DNA of 64,000 bases. Origin: Rariglobus hedericola (GTDB lineage: Bacteria; Verrucomicrobiota; Verrucomicrobiia; Opitutales; Opitutaceae). Under the pieces are notes generated by a model, which had not been told where the DNA came from, ran no database searches, and saw only the letters and a list, made by a program, of their open reading frames with translations. The stretch spans positions 1,860,001 to 1,924,000 of the forward strand of contig NZ_VMBG01000001.1 of NCBI RefSeq assembly GCF_007559335.1, written 5' to 3'. Shown here one piece after another: positions 16,996 to 25,239 of this stretch (its first letter is position 1; every line of letters starts with the position of its first letter). The position numbers and the translations under genes are program-made.

Positions 16996-18894
16996 ATGAA
17001 CCAAACCCTACCCTGCTGGCGGCGCGGCTTGCTCCTCGCCACTCTCTGCCTCGGCGCCACCGCGCTCGTCGCCCAAACTGCAAATCTGGTTAAAAACCCG
17101 ACGTTCACCGATGCCGACGGCGACGGTGACCCCGATGGCTGGAAGGCCTACCCTCCCGGCAACGGCGACACCCTCGTCCTCGCCTCCAAAGCCGGCGGCG
17201 GCCTTGTATTCAAAGATAATGACAAGAACAACGGCCTCGGTCTCGAGCAGTGGATCGCCGTCAAGGAAGGCCACCGCTACACCGCCTCCGCCACCGTCTC
17301 CGGCACCGGCGCGGTTAATCTCAATCTCATCTTCGCGCCGAACATCCCCAACCGCCCCGGCGACCTGAGCAAAGTTAAACTCGCCGAGAAGTCCGTCCGG
17401 GCCGAAGCCGGCAAGACCAGCGAGGTCATCGCCGTCGCCCCCGCCGGAGCCAAATGGATGAAAGTCTGGCTCTACTACCCGAAGATCGGCACCACCGATG
17501 TCGTCGTTGAAAGCATCGCATTGTCCGCCACGGACGCACCGGTGATTGACACGACCGCCGCCGCTCCCGCCGCGTCTGCCGCGACGCCGTCGCCGGCAGC
17601 CGTAGCCCCCGCCGCTGTCTCCGCATCCGTCGGCCCCGCGCCCGCAGGCAACCTGCTCAAAAACGCCACCTTCACCGATGCCGACGGCGACCGCACTCCC
17701 GACGGCTGGAATCCCTACCCTCCCGGCAACGGCGACACGCTCGTCCTCGCCCCCGCCCCCGGCGGCGGACTTGTATTCAAGGATAATGACAAAAACGCCG
17801 GTCTGGGCCTGGAACAGTGGGTGCCTGTCCAGGAAGGCTTGCGCTACACCGCGTCCGCCACGGTTTCCGGCAGCGGAGGTGTCGGTCTTAATCTCATCTT
17901 CGCGCCGAAGATCCCCAACAAGCCGGGCGATCTGAAGTCCATCCAGCTGTCCGACAAATCCAGCCATGCCGCCGCCGGCAAAACGACCCAGACCATCGGA
18001 GTCGCCCCCGCCGGCGCCAAGTGGGTCAAGGTCTGGCTCTATTGCCCGAAGATCGGCGTCGCCGATGTCGTCGTAAACCAGATCTCCCTCACCGCCGATG
18101 CGCCGGCCGCAGGCTCGGCTGCCCCTGTCGCCGCTCCCGTGGTTGCCAAACCGCTTCCCGCAGGCCTGGCCTCGGTGATTGATTTCGAAACTGGCGACCT
18201 TTCCCAAGGCCACCAAGGCAAGGCCGAAGGCGGCGACGTGACCGTCATCACTGCCGCCGAGGGTCCCGTCCGCGAAGGCAAATACTCCGCCAAGATCGCC
18301 ATCAAGGCCGACAAACATCGCGCCGAGGTCCCCGGCTACCGCTCCGATGCCTACGGCGTCGCCCGCTACGGCTGGAGCATTTATATCCCAAAGGAATTCG
18401 ATGCGCAGACCTTCTTCAGCATCATCACCCAGTGGCACAGCTGGGGCAGCGGACGCGAGTCCCCCAAGGACGGCGGTCCTCCCACCTGCATAACCATCTC
18501 CAAGGGCAAACTTCACTTGAAGCTTCTCGCCCAAGGCGACGACGGCTGGACGAGCAAGGCCACCTACATCGATATATGCGACGTGGACGAGATGCGCGGC
18601 CGCTGGAACGACTTTGTCATGGAGGTCAACTGGCAGGGCCCCGGCAAGGGCGGCTGGCTCAAGCTCTACAAGGACGGCAAGCTCGCCATCGATTTCAAGG
18701 GCACGACTTGGTATGACGACAAGGACAAGGGCCCTTACTTCAAGTTCGGCACCTACAAGGGCGGCGGCAAATGGCGCGGCACCGAGGAGGGCGCCATCCT
18801 TTACGTCGACTCCGCCCGCATGGCCCTCGGCGAATCTTCGACCTACAAAATGGTCGATCCCGCCGCCTACGCCCCCAAGCCCGTCAAAGAATAA
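16996..18894 (+). CDS. Secreted polysaccharide lyase (heparin lyase I / PL20-like) with two binding modules
   Basis: A 632-aa secreted enzyme. Signal peptide at residues 1-27. Two modules of about 150 residues start at about 29 and 219 with the same opening (NLVKNPTFTDADGDGDPDGW and a close copy), each rich in Asp like a calcium-binding start and each ending VKVWLYxPKIGxxDVVV; they look like carbohydrate-binding modules joined by an Ala/Pro linker. The C-terminal 240 residues (from about VIDFETGDLS) have ITQWHSWG, WNDFVMEVNWQ and GGWLKLYKDGKL, the pattern of heparin lyase I-like and PL20 glucuronan lyase folds. Beta-elimination of a uronic acid polymer is likely; substrate unknown. Confidence 0.8.
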   Translation: MNQTLPCWRRGLLLATLCLGATALVAQTANLVKNPTFTDADGDGDPDGWKAYPPGNGDTLVLASKAGGGLVFKDNDKNNGLGLEQWIAVKEGHRYTASATVSGTGAVNLNLIFAPNIPNRPGDLSKVKLAEKSVRAEAGKTSEVIAVAPAGAKWMKVWLYYPKIGTTDVVVESIALSATDAPVIDTTAAAPAASAATPSPAAVAPAAVSASVGPAPAGNLLKNATFTDADGDRTPDGWNPYPPGNGDTLVLAPAPGGGLVFKDNDKNAGLGLEQWVPVQEGLRYTASATVSGSGGVGLNLIFAPKIPNKPGDLKSIQLSDKSSHAAAGKTTQTIGVAPAGAKWVKVWLYCPKIGVADVVVNQISLTADAPAAGSAAPVAAPVVAKPLPAGLASVIDFETGDLSQGHQGKAEGGDVTVITAAEGPVREGKYSAKIAIKADKHRAEVPGYRSDAYGVARYGWSIYIPKEFDAQTFFSIITQWHSWGSGRESPKDGGPPTCITISKGKLHLKLLAQGDDGWTSKATYIDICDVDEMRGRWNDFVMEVNWQGPGKGGWLKLYKDGKLAIDFKGTTWYDDKDKGPYFKFGTYKGGGKWRGTEEGAILYVDSARMALGESSTYKMVDPAAYAPKPVKE

Positions 18895-18917
18895 ACCCTC
18901 ACGGTTCCCTTCCTCGC

Positions 18918-18957
18918 AAACGCGCGCAACGTTCTCCGTTGCGCGCGTTTTTTGTTT
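18918..18957. terminator. Rho-independent terminator
   Basis: A perfect 14-bp stem AAACGCGCGCAACG / CGTTGCGCGCGTTT with a 5-nt loop, flanked by T-rich sequence. It lies between the convergent lyase and AraC genes and can serve both. Confidence 0.9.
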
Positions 18958-19786
18958 ATCCCAACAACCGCACCCTCCGCCGATACGTTGCCGGCGGCAC
19001 TTGATACTCCCGCCGATACATGCGGGAAAAGTGATACTCGTCATAAAACCCGCAGCGCTCCGCCACGACCTTGAGCGGGAGATCCGTTGTCCGTAGCAGC
19101 AACTCCGCGTGCGCCGTCCTCGCGCGCACCAAAAACCGATGCGGCGGCAAACCCGCCTGCTCCGCAAACAGCCGTCGGAAATGCACCGGCGACAATCCCA
19201 GCCGCCGAGCCTCCGCCACTTCGTCAAACGGCACAGCCGGCTTTGCCTTCACACGCGCCGCCAGCCGGCTTAACGCCTGAGCACGCAGATCCGGCGCCGT
19301 CGTCGCCTCCGGCTCATGCAGGTCGAGCAATACATCCTGCAAAACCGCCAGCGCGCGATCCGGTCTTTCTCTGCCGAGCCATCCGATCATGCGCTCGAAT
19401 TTCTCCTTCACCGCCTCCGGTTCCGCCGGCAATCGCCAGCCCCGGGTCCTCGCCGGCGGCAGCAGTCCGCTCTTTCTCCACTCCTCGGCGCGCTTCCCCG
19501 CAAAACACACATAGTAGTGATTCCAGCCCGATCGCTCGCGGTTGCCATACGTGAAACGCGGCCCCGGCTCCGTCCACCACATCACCGGGCGCGTGAACAC
19601 CTGCTCCTCCCCGTCTCCGCAGCGATATTTCACCGTGCCCGTGTGCGCATAGTTCAACGCCACATAATCTGGAAACACCTTGTCGATCCACACCGTGAAA
19701 TCAGGCAGGTGGTTGAACAGGGTGAACCGGAAATCTTTTCCCCCAAGGAAGATCAAATTGTGCATGGGATTCAGTTTTCCATCCAT
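18956..19786 (-). CDS. AraC-family transcriptional regulator
   Basis: A 276-aa regulator. The N-terminal part is a cupin-like effector domain (phrases DYVALNYAHTGTVKYRCGDG and WWTEPGPRFTYG). The C-terminal about 100 residues are the double helix-turn-helix, with LSPVHFRRLFAEQAGLPPHRFL and VAERCGFYDEYHFSRMYRRE. I prefer the ATG at 19786 to a TTG at 19795. It is divergent from a Gfo/Idh dehydrogenase gene with a perfect palindrome in between, so it probably controls that operon in response to a sugar. Confidence 0.88.
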   Translation of the reverse strand: MDGKLNPMHNLIFLGGKDFRFTLFNHLPDFTVWIDKVFPDYVALNYAHTGTVKYRCGDGEEQVFTRPVMWWTEPGPRFTYGNRERSGWNHYYVCFAGKRAEEWRKSGLLPPARTRGWRLPAEPEAVKEKFERMIGWLGRERPDRALAVLQDVLLDLHEPEATTAPDLRAQALSRLAARVKAKPAVPFDEVAEARRLGLSPVHFRRLFAEQAGLPPHRFLVRARTAHAELLLRTTDLPLKVVAERCGFYDEYHFSRMYRREYQVPPATYRRRVRLLG

Positions 19787-19803
19787 TTTAACCAATGAAT
19801 TTA

Positions 19804-19820
19804 TGCGCTAGGATAGCGCA
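19804..19820. promoter_or_regulatory. Perfect palindrome between divergent regulator and dehydrogenase genes
   Basis: TGCGCTAGGATAGCGCA has two perfect 7-bp arms around GGA. It ends 3 nt before the ATG at 19824, over the usual ribosome-binding position, so protein bound here (or an mRNA hairpin) could block expression of the dehydrogenase operon. Confidence 0.5.
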
Positions 19821-19823
19821 ACC

Positions 19824-20912
19824 ATGAGTGAAACGTCTATCCCGGAAAAACCGCTTGTCCGCATCGCCCTCATCGGACTCGGTGCCGTCGGCCAGCAGCA
19901 CCTCGACTCCGCAACGAAACTGATCGACGGCGTCATCACCGTCGTTTGCGACGCCCGCGTCGAGGTCGCCGAATCCACCGCCACGGCACACAACATCCCT
20001 CGATGGACCGCCTCCGCCGACGACGTGCTCGCCGATCCCGACGTGGACGCCGTTTTGCTCGCCCTGCCCACCGGCATCCGCACGCCCCTCGCCATCGCCG
20101 CGCTCCACGCCGGCAAACACATCCTGATCGAGAAACCCGTCGCCATGAACGCCGCCGAGGTCCGCTCGATCCTCGACGCGCAAGGCGACCGCATCGCCGC
20201 CTGCTGCTCCTCACGCCTCCGCTACTTCTCTTCGGCACGCGCCGCCCGTGACCATGTGGCCAGCGGTGCCCTCGGCCCGATACGCGCCATCACCTGCCGC
20301 GTGATCGCCCCCGCCGGCGCCCCACCTGCCAAAACTCCTCCCGCGTGGCGCCTCAGCCGCGCCCTCAACGGCGGCGGCATCCTCGTCAACTGGGGTAGTT
20401 ACGACCTCGACTACCTCCTTGGTATCCTCGGTTTTGATTTCGAACCCACGCACGTCCTCGCCCGCACGTGGCAAACCCCGCCGCCTTTCTCCCACTACCC
20501 CGCGCCCGGCTCCGACGCCGAGACGCACGTCGTGGCCACCATCGGTTTCACCAACGGCGCCGTCCTCCACTACGAACGGGCCGAGTGCGCCATCGAAGCC
20601 GAATCCCGCAGCTGGCGCATTTCCGGCGACCACGGTGCCCTCATCCTTCAGATGGCACCGAGCAAAGGAGCCGTCGTGCAAATCAGCGAACCCGACCCCG
20701 CACGCGGCACCGTCACCCGCACGCTCTGGGAAGGCGACGAATCCGGCTGGGCCACGTTCAACGACGGCCCCCTCCTCGATTTCGCCACGGCCATCCGCCA
20801 AAACCGACCTCCCCTCACCAGCCTGCGCGACTCCCTCCTCATCGCCCGCCTCACCGAAGGCATTTACCGCTCCGCCGACACCGGCCGACCCGTTTCGTTC
20901 TCAGATCTGTAG
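19824..20912 (+). CDS. Gfo/Idh/MocA-family oxidoreductase
   Basis: A 362-aa NAD(P)-dependent sugar or inositol dehydrogenase. The Rossmann motif is IALIGLGAVGQQHL at about residues 12-25 and the catalytic lysine sits in IEKPVAMN. The C-terminal half is the beta-sheet substrate domain. It leads an operon with a sugar isomerase and probably an EamA transporter; the set could take up and rearrange an uncommon sugar. The gene starts directly after the palindrome at 19804-19820 and is divergent from an AraC gene. Confidence 0.9.
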   Translation: MSETSIPEKPLVRIALIGLGAVGQQHLDSATKLIDGVITVVCDARVEVAESTATAHNIPRWTASADDVLADPDVDAVLLALPTGIRTPLAIAALHAGKHILIEKPVAMNAAEVRSILDAQGDRIAACCSSRLRYFSSARAARDHVASGALGPIRAITCRVIAPAGAPPAKTPPAWRLSRALNGGGILVNWGSYDLDYLLGILGFDFEPTHVLARTWQTPPPFSHYPAPGSDAETHVVATIGFTNGAVLHYERAECAIEAESRSWRISGDHGALILQMAPSKGAVVQISEPDPARGTVTRTLWEGDESGWATFNDGPLLDFATAIRQNRPPLTSLRDSLLIARLTEGIYRSADTGRPVSFSDL

Positions 20913-20955
20913 TCCTACTCTGTCTACGCACTACTCGCTACTCACTACTTCAGCC

Positions 20956-21756
20956 ATGCTCTACTCCTTCATGTCCTTCAGCTCCACCCAGCTGAACCTC
21001 ACCGACACCCTCGCCCTCGCCAAGCGCCTCGGCTACGACGCCATCGAACCGCGCCCGGGCTGGGACCACCGCCACGGTATCGAGCTTTCAACTACGCCCT
21101 CCGAACGCGCAGCCATCCGCCGCCAGATCACCGACTCCGGCATCGCCGTCGCCTGCCTCGCTCCCGGCCTTCGCTTCGCCAACCCCGCAACCGCCTCGCA
21201 ACAACTCGCCGAAGCCTCCGCCTACATCGATCTCGCTGCCGACATCGGCGCCCCGCTCCTCCGCGTCTTCGGCGGCGAACTCGGCGCCGGCATCGACCGC
21301 GACACCGCCATCGTCAACGTCGCCGACGCCCTTCGTTCCCTCGTCCCTCAAGCCCGCGCCCGCGGCGTGAAAATCTGTATGGAAACCCACGACGCCTGGA
21401 CCAACCCCGACCACGTCGCCGCCGTCCTCGAACGCGTCAATGACCCGCACGTCCGCGCCGTCTGGGACGTCATGCACCCGCTCCGCGCCTCCGGCTGGTC
21501 GATCCGCGACGCTTTCGATCGACTCCGCCCGTGGATCGAACACGTCCACATCCACGACGGCACCTTCGAAAAATCCAAACTCGAATTCGCCCCCATCGGC
21601 CGCGGACTCTACGACATCCCCGCCGTCTTCGCCTGCCTCGCCGAGATGAACTACACCGGATACCTGAGCGGCGAATGGATCAATTGCGACGACACCATCG
21701 ACCTAGCTACCGAACTAGCCGCCATGAAATCCCTCGAATCAGCCGCCCGCGCCTGA
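20956..21756 (+). CDS. Sugar phosphate isomerase/epimerase (xylose isomerase-like TIM barrel)
   Basis: A 266-aa TIM-barrel protein of the AP endonuclease 2 / xylose isomerase-like group. Metal and active-site segments are visible: ICMETHDAW, VWDVMHP, IEHVHIHDGTF and LSGEWIN. It likely isomerises or epimerises a keto sugar or inositol derivative together with the upstream dehydrogenase. The ATG at 20956 is chosen because the frame upstream has no matching sequence. The 43-nt gap before it is a run of degenerate CTACTCACTA units. Confidence 0.85.
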   Translation: MLYSFMSFSSTQLNLTDTLALAKRLGYDAIEPRPGWDHRHGIELSTTPSERAAIRRQITDSGIAVACLAPGLRFANPATASQQLAEASAYIDLAADIGAPLLRVFGGELGAGIDRDTAIVNVADALRSLVPQARARGVKICMETHDAWTNPDHVAAVLERVNDPHVRAVWDVMHPLRASGWSIRDAFDRLRPWIEHVHIHDGTFEKSKLEFAPIGRGLYDIPAVFACLAEMNYTGYLSGEWINCDDTIDLATELAAMKSLESAARA

Positions 21757-21818
21757 TTCCGTATTCTGTTCTCTGTTCTCTGTCCTCTGTATTCCGTCTT
21801 CCGTCCCCGTCCTCCGCC
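21757..21818 (+). repeat. Pyrimidine-rich dispersed repeat, copy 2
   Basis: A degenerate tandem of CTGTCCTCTGTATTCCGT-like units starts directly after the isomerase stop codon and ends 4 nt before the transporter ATG, filling the whole gap. It matches the repeat near rny and the one at 58155. Confidence 0.65.
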
Positions 21819-21822
21819 GCCC

Positions 21823-22701
21823 ATGCCCGCCCATCTCCTGTTCCCTGTCGCCGCCAGTATCGCCTACGTCTTCGCGATGCTGGCCTTCAAGCGCTCGGGC
21901 AACTGGGGCGTCGGCGTGTGGCGCACCGCGTTCGTCTCCAATATCGCCATCGGTCTCGCCTTCGCCCCGTTCTGGCTGCTCGGCGGACACGACCAGCCCG
22001 TCACTCAACTCTGGCAACCGCTCCTCGTCGCCCTGCTTTTTCTCTTCGGCCAGATCTTCACTTTTCTCTCACTCCATTACGGCGATGTCTCCGTCGGCAC
22101 GCCCGTCATGGGCCTGAAAATCATCCTCGTCGCCCTCGGCAGCGCACTGCTCCTGCCCGACCCCATTCCGCTTAAATGGTGGATCGCCGCCTTCCTCAGC
22201 ACCGCCGCGATCATCCTTCTCAGTCGCGGAGAATCACGTCCGCGTCATGCCGTCGGGCGCACCGTGCTCGCCGCTGCGCTTGCCGCCACGAGCTTCGCGC
22301 TCTTCGACGTCCTCATCCAAAAATGGTCGCCGGCCTGGGGCGTGGGTCGCTTCCTCCCGCTCACCTGCGGCGCGGTGGCGGTGCTTTCGTTCGGCTTCAT
22401 CCCGTTGTTCAACGCCCCGCTGAGCGCCATCCCACGTCCCGCCTGGCGCTGGCTCGGCGGCGGCAGCCTCCTGCTCGCCCTGCAATCCTCCCTTTTTGTC
22501 TACGCGATCGGCGCCTTCGGTGATGCCACCGTGATGAACATCGTCTATTCATCCCGCGGACTCTGGAGCGTCGTTGCCGTGTGGCTGATCGGCCACTGGT
22601 TCGCCAACGAAGAGCAAACCCTCGCCCCCGCGATTCTGCGCAGCCGTCTTATAGGCGCGATGCTCATCCTGGCCGCAATCGCCCTCGTGGTGCTTCGATA
22701 A
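21823..22701 (+). CDS. EamA/DMT-family transporter
   Basis: A 292-aa membrane protein with about ten hydrophobic helices in two repeats, the drug/metabolite transporter layout. Typical features are the small-residue-rich first helices and SLHYGDVSVGTPVMGLK in the middle of repeat one, and a similar SSLFVYAIGAFGDATVMN in repeat two. It could carry a sugar or metabolite for the upstream dehydrogenase and isomerase; direction and substrate are unknown. Confidence 0.8.
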   Translation: MPAHLLFPVAASIAYVFAMLAFKRSGNWGVGVWRTAFVSNIAIGLAFAPFWLLGGHDQPVTQLWQPLLVALLFLFGQIFTFLSLHYGDVSVGTPVMGLKIILVALGSALLLPDPIPLKWWIAAFLSTAAIILLSRGESRPRHAVGRTVLAAALAATSFALFDVLIQKWSPAWGVGRFLPLTCGAVAVLSFGFIPLFNAPLSAIPRPAWRWLGGGSLLLALQSSLFVYAIGAFGDATVMNIVYSSRGLWSVVAVWLIGHWFANEEQTLAPAILRSRLIGAMLILAAIALVVLR

Positions 22702-22713
22702 AAACGGGGTTCA

Positions 22714-22728
22714 GTTTACGAGTAATCC
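22714..22728 (+). promoter_or_regulatory. Candidate LacI-type operator upstream of the TPR and solute-binding operon
   Basis: GTTTACGAGTAATCC is the fourth match to the shared motif. It lies 114 nt before the ATG at 22843 and just after the end of the transporter gene. Confidence 0.5.
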
Positions 22729-22842
22729 GCAGCCGCCTTTGCAGGTCGCCACGGCGAATCTAAGTTCCTCGGAAAATGACTTCACATGAAGGCGCATGCG
22801 GTAGCTTGACCCGCCGCACGCCTTCGCGGTCTCATTCACCTT

Positions 22843-23661
22843 ATGCCCCGCCGGTTACTACCCCTTGCCCTCGGCTTGCTTTGCGCACTCCCGCTTGCAG
22901 CCTACGAAAAATCCGCCGCCCCCGATCCCTGGCAGTCCGCGCTCACGTTTGATTACAACGTCGCGGCGGAACGCTTTCAAAAGCTTCACCAAGCCTCGCC
23001 CAAGGATGCGCGCATCGCCATCGCCTACGCCTCGAGCCTGCTCGTCAAACAACCTCGCACCGAATCCAACATCCAGTCCGCGCGCGATCTCTTGATCAGC
23101 GCCCGTGAAAACGCGCCCGCTTCATCCGAGGACGCCATTCTCGCCCTTTACCTGCTCGCCCGCGTCGAGCTCGATCACCTCGATCCCGCTCAACCGGAAT
23201 CCGCCCGCAAGCACTTCGACCAACTCCGCCGCGAACATCCCGCGCATCCACTCGCCGACCACGCCGCCGTCGAGCTCGCCTACCTCGCCGCCTATCCCGA
23301 GTCCGGTGCGGATGTCACCGCGATCCCCGCCATCCAAAAACTCCTCGATTCCGTGAAGGACTCCGGAGCCGCCCGCGACCTGCATTCGCTGCTCGCCTCC
23401 CTTTATCTGCGCGAATCAAAGGATCCCGCCTCGGCCCTTCCTCATTACGTCGCCGCGCGCGCTATCGGCTATGAGCAACCGCTCCGCGATGCCGACATCG
23501 ATCTCACCATCGCCAACCTCGCCCGCGAAACCGGTGACCTTGCCCTCGCTCGCAAACACTACGCCGCCTTCCTCGCCGCCACGCCCCGTGATGTCCGCGC
23601 CAGCACGGTCCGCGGAATCCTCGCCTCCCTCGACGCAACCCCGGCCCCTTCCATCCGATGA
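22843..23661 (+). CDS. Secreted TPR-like protein
   Basis: A 272-aa protein with a signal peptide (about residues 1-19, ending PLAAY). The rest is alpha-helical with TPR-like repeats: AAERFQKLHQASPKDARIAIAYA, ALPHYVAARAIGYEQP and ALARKHYAAFLAATPRD. Such proteins are scaffolds for protein contacts. Its stop overlaps the ATG of the solute-binding protein gene, so both are made together and may act as a complex at the outer face of the inner membrane. No enzyme motif is seen. Confidence 0.7.
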   Translation: MPRRLLPLALGLLCALPLAAYEKSAAPDPWQSALTFDYNVAAERFQKLHQASPKDARIAIAYASSLLVKQPRTESNIQSARDLLISARENAPASSEDAILALYLLARVELDHLDPAQPESARKHFDQLRREHPAHPLADHAAVELAYLAAYPESGADVTAIPAIQKLLDSVKDSGAARDLHSLLASLYLRESKDPASALPHYVAARAIGYEQPLRDADIDLTIANLARETGDLALARKHYAAFLAATPRDVRASTVRGILASLDATPAPSIR

Positions 23662-25229
23662 ACCGCTTCCGCAACCTCATCGCCGTGGTCGTCCTGCTCG
23701 GCGCCTTCGCCTACTCCGCCTGGCACGTCCTCACCCATCGCCGCACCGAAAACGCCTCCGGCAAGATCACCATCCGCGTCGGCCACTGGCTGCTCCACGC
23801 CGGCATGCGCGAGGCGTTTGACGAAGCCGCCGCCGAATACTCCAAGCTCCACCCCGACGTATCCATCGAACAGATACCCGTTCCCATCCGCGCCTGGCCG
23901 TCGTGGATGCGCACCCAGTTGATCGGCGGCACCGCCCCGGACATCACCGGCATGCTCGGCGCCAACGAAGACATCGCCGTCCGCTATTTCATCCCCCTCA
24001 CCGACGAACTTCGTCCGCCCAACCCCTACAACGCCGGCACCTCCCTCGCCGGCGTGCCTTGGGTCAACACCTTCGTCGATGGCATGACCGCCATGCGAAA
24101 CCTCACGCCGACTTCGGGTGATATCCATAGCGTCAATCTCCAGATCAACACCCTGCGTCTTTACTACAACAAGCCGCTCCTCAAAGAAATCACCGGCAGC
24201 GACGAACCGCCCGCCGACTACGCCACGTTGCGGAAACTCGAAGGCCAGGTCGCCCGTTACAATGAGAAGAATGGCCGCCGTCTCGTGCCTATCGCCTCCT
24301 GCGGTCCTTATTCGCAATACCTCTTCGAGCGCCTGCTGCCTTCGCAGACCCAGCAACTCTCGATCGATCTCAGCCCTTCCCGCAACTTTGCCATCCAGCC
24401 GGTCGAACTCGCGCGACTGGTGCTCGCAGGGAAACTCTCCTACCGGAACACGCCCGAACTCCACTCCAGCATCAATCTGCTGCACGACGTGGGCGCGTTG
24501 ATGAGCCCCGGCTATGCCTCACGCCAGCGTGACGATGCCTTGTTCGATTTTCTCCAGTCCAAGGCCGTCATGATTTGCGCCGGCAGTTGGGACTACGCGG
24601 TCTTTGAACGTGATGGCGATTTCCCCGTCGGCATCATGCCCGTGGTGCTACCCGCGAAAGACGATCCCGAATACGGCCGCTTTGTCCTCGGTCTCGCCTC
24701 CGAGGCCAACGGCACGCCCGAGGCCACCCTCGGCGTTGTTCGCTCCAGTAAACATCCCGAAGTCGCCCTCGATTTTCTGCGTTTCCTCACCAGCCGCGGC
24801 ATCGCTCAAAAATTCTCCGACTTGAGCCTGCGCACGTCCGCAATCGCCGATGTCGTTCCGCCCGCACAAGCCGCCGCGCTCGCCCCGCGTCTCGAAGGCG
24901 CGATCAACGGCTTCACGCCCGATTTCAATTATTTCGGCGGCAGCAACGCCAACCGCATTTTCAAAAACAACCTCTACCGTCTCGACGGCCCGAACGGCAG
25001 CACCGAAGACTTCGTCACCACCCTTGATGCAGAACTCCCGAAGGCCCTGAAGCAGGACGCCGGCATCCACCTCACGCGCGTTCACCGTGACATCCAGCGC
25101 CTCGACGCCCACCTCGGCCTGTTGCTCACGCAACCCGAAGCCGAGCGCGAGCAGACGTGGACGCGCCTCATGGAAACCCGTCACGCGCGTCAGAACGAAT
25201 ACCTCGTCTACCTTCCGCTGGCCAAGTGA
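23658..25229 (+). CDS. Extracellular solute-binding protein, family 1, membrane-anchored
   Basis: A 523-aa protein with an N-terminal hydrophobic segment (about residues 7-25) without a lipobox or clear cleavage site, so it may stay anchored. Residues about 36-430 follow the family 1 sugar-binding protein pattern (AAAEYSKLHPDVSIEQIPVP, IGGTAPDITGM, KAVMICAGSWD, FVLGLASEANG). About 100 C-terminal residues are a charged helical extension not usual for the family. No permease or ATPase genes are near, so it depends on components elsewhere or is a sensor. Coupled by ATGA overlap to the TPR gene. Confidence 0.82.
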   Translation: MNRFRNLIAVVVLLGAFAYSAWHVLTHRRTENASGKITIRVGHWLLHAGMREAFDEAAAEYSKLHPDVSIEQIPVPIRAWPSWMRTQLIGGTAPDITGMLGANEDIAVRYFIPLTDELRPPNPYNAGTSLAGVPWVNTFVDGMTAMRNLTPTSGDIHSVNLQINTLRLYYNKPLLKEITGSDEPPADYATLRKLEGQVARYNEKNGRRLVPIASCGPYSQYLFERLLPSQTQQLSIDLSPSRNFAIQPVELARLVLAGKLSYRNTPELHSSINLLHDVGALMSPGYASRQRDDALFDFLQSKAVMICAGSWDYAVFERDGDFPVGIMPVVLPAKDDPEYGRFVLGLASEANGTPEATLGVVRSSKHPEVALDFLRFLTSRGIAQKFSDLSLRTSAIADVVPPAQAAALAPRLEGAINGFTPDFNYFGGSNANRIFKNNLYRLDGPNGSTEDFVTTLDAELPKALKQDAGIHLTRVHRDIQRLDAHLGLLLTQPEAEREQTWTRLMETRHARQNEYLVYLPLAK

Positions 25230-25239
25230 CCGCCGGCGG

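Noticed and set aside
17008-19227. 739-codon open frame on the minus strand opposite the lyase gene
   Set aside because: It runs across the lyase gene, a strong terminator and the AraC gene and is Gly/Val/Asp rich, as expected for the antisense frame of GC-rich coding DNA.
20419-20955. N-terminal extension of the isomerase gene by 179 codons
   Set aside because: The extension overlaps the Gfo/Idh gene in another frame and has Pro/Ser/Ala-rich shadow composition; the TIM barrel begins at the ATG at 20956.
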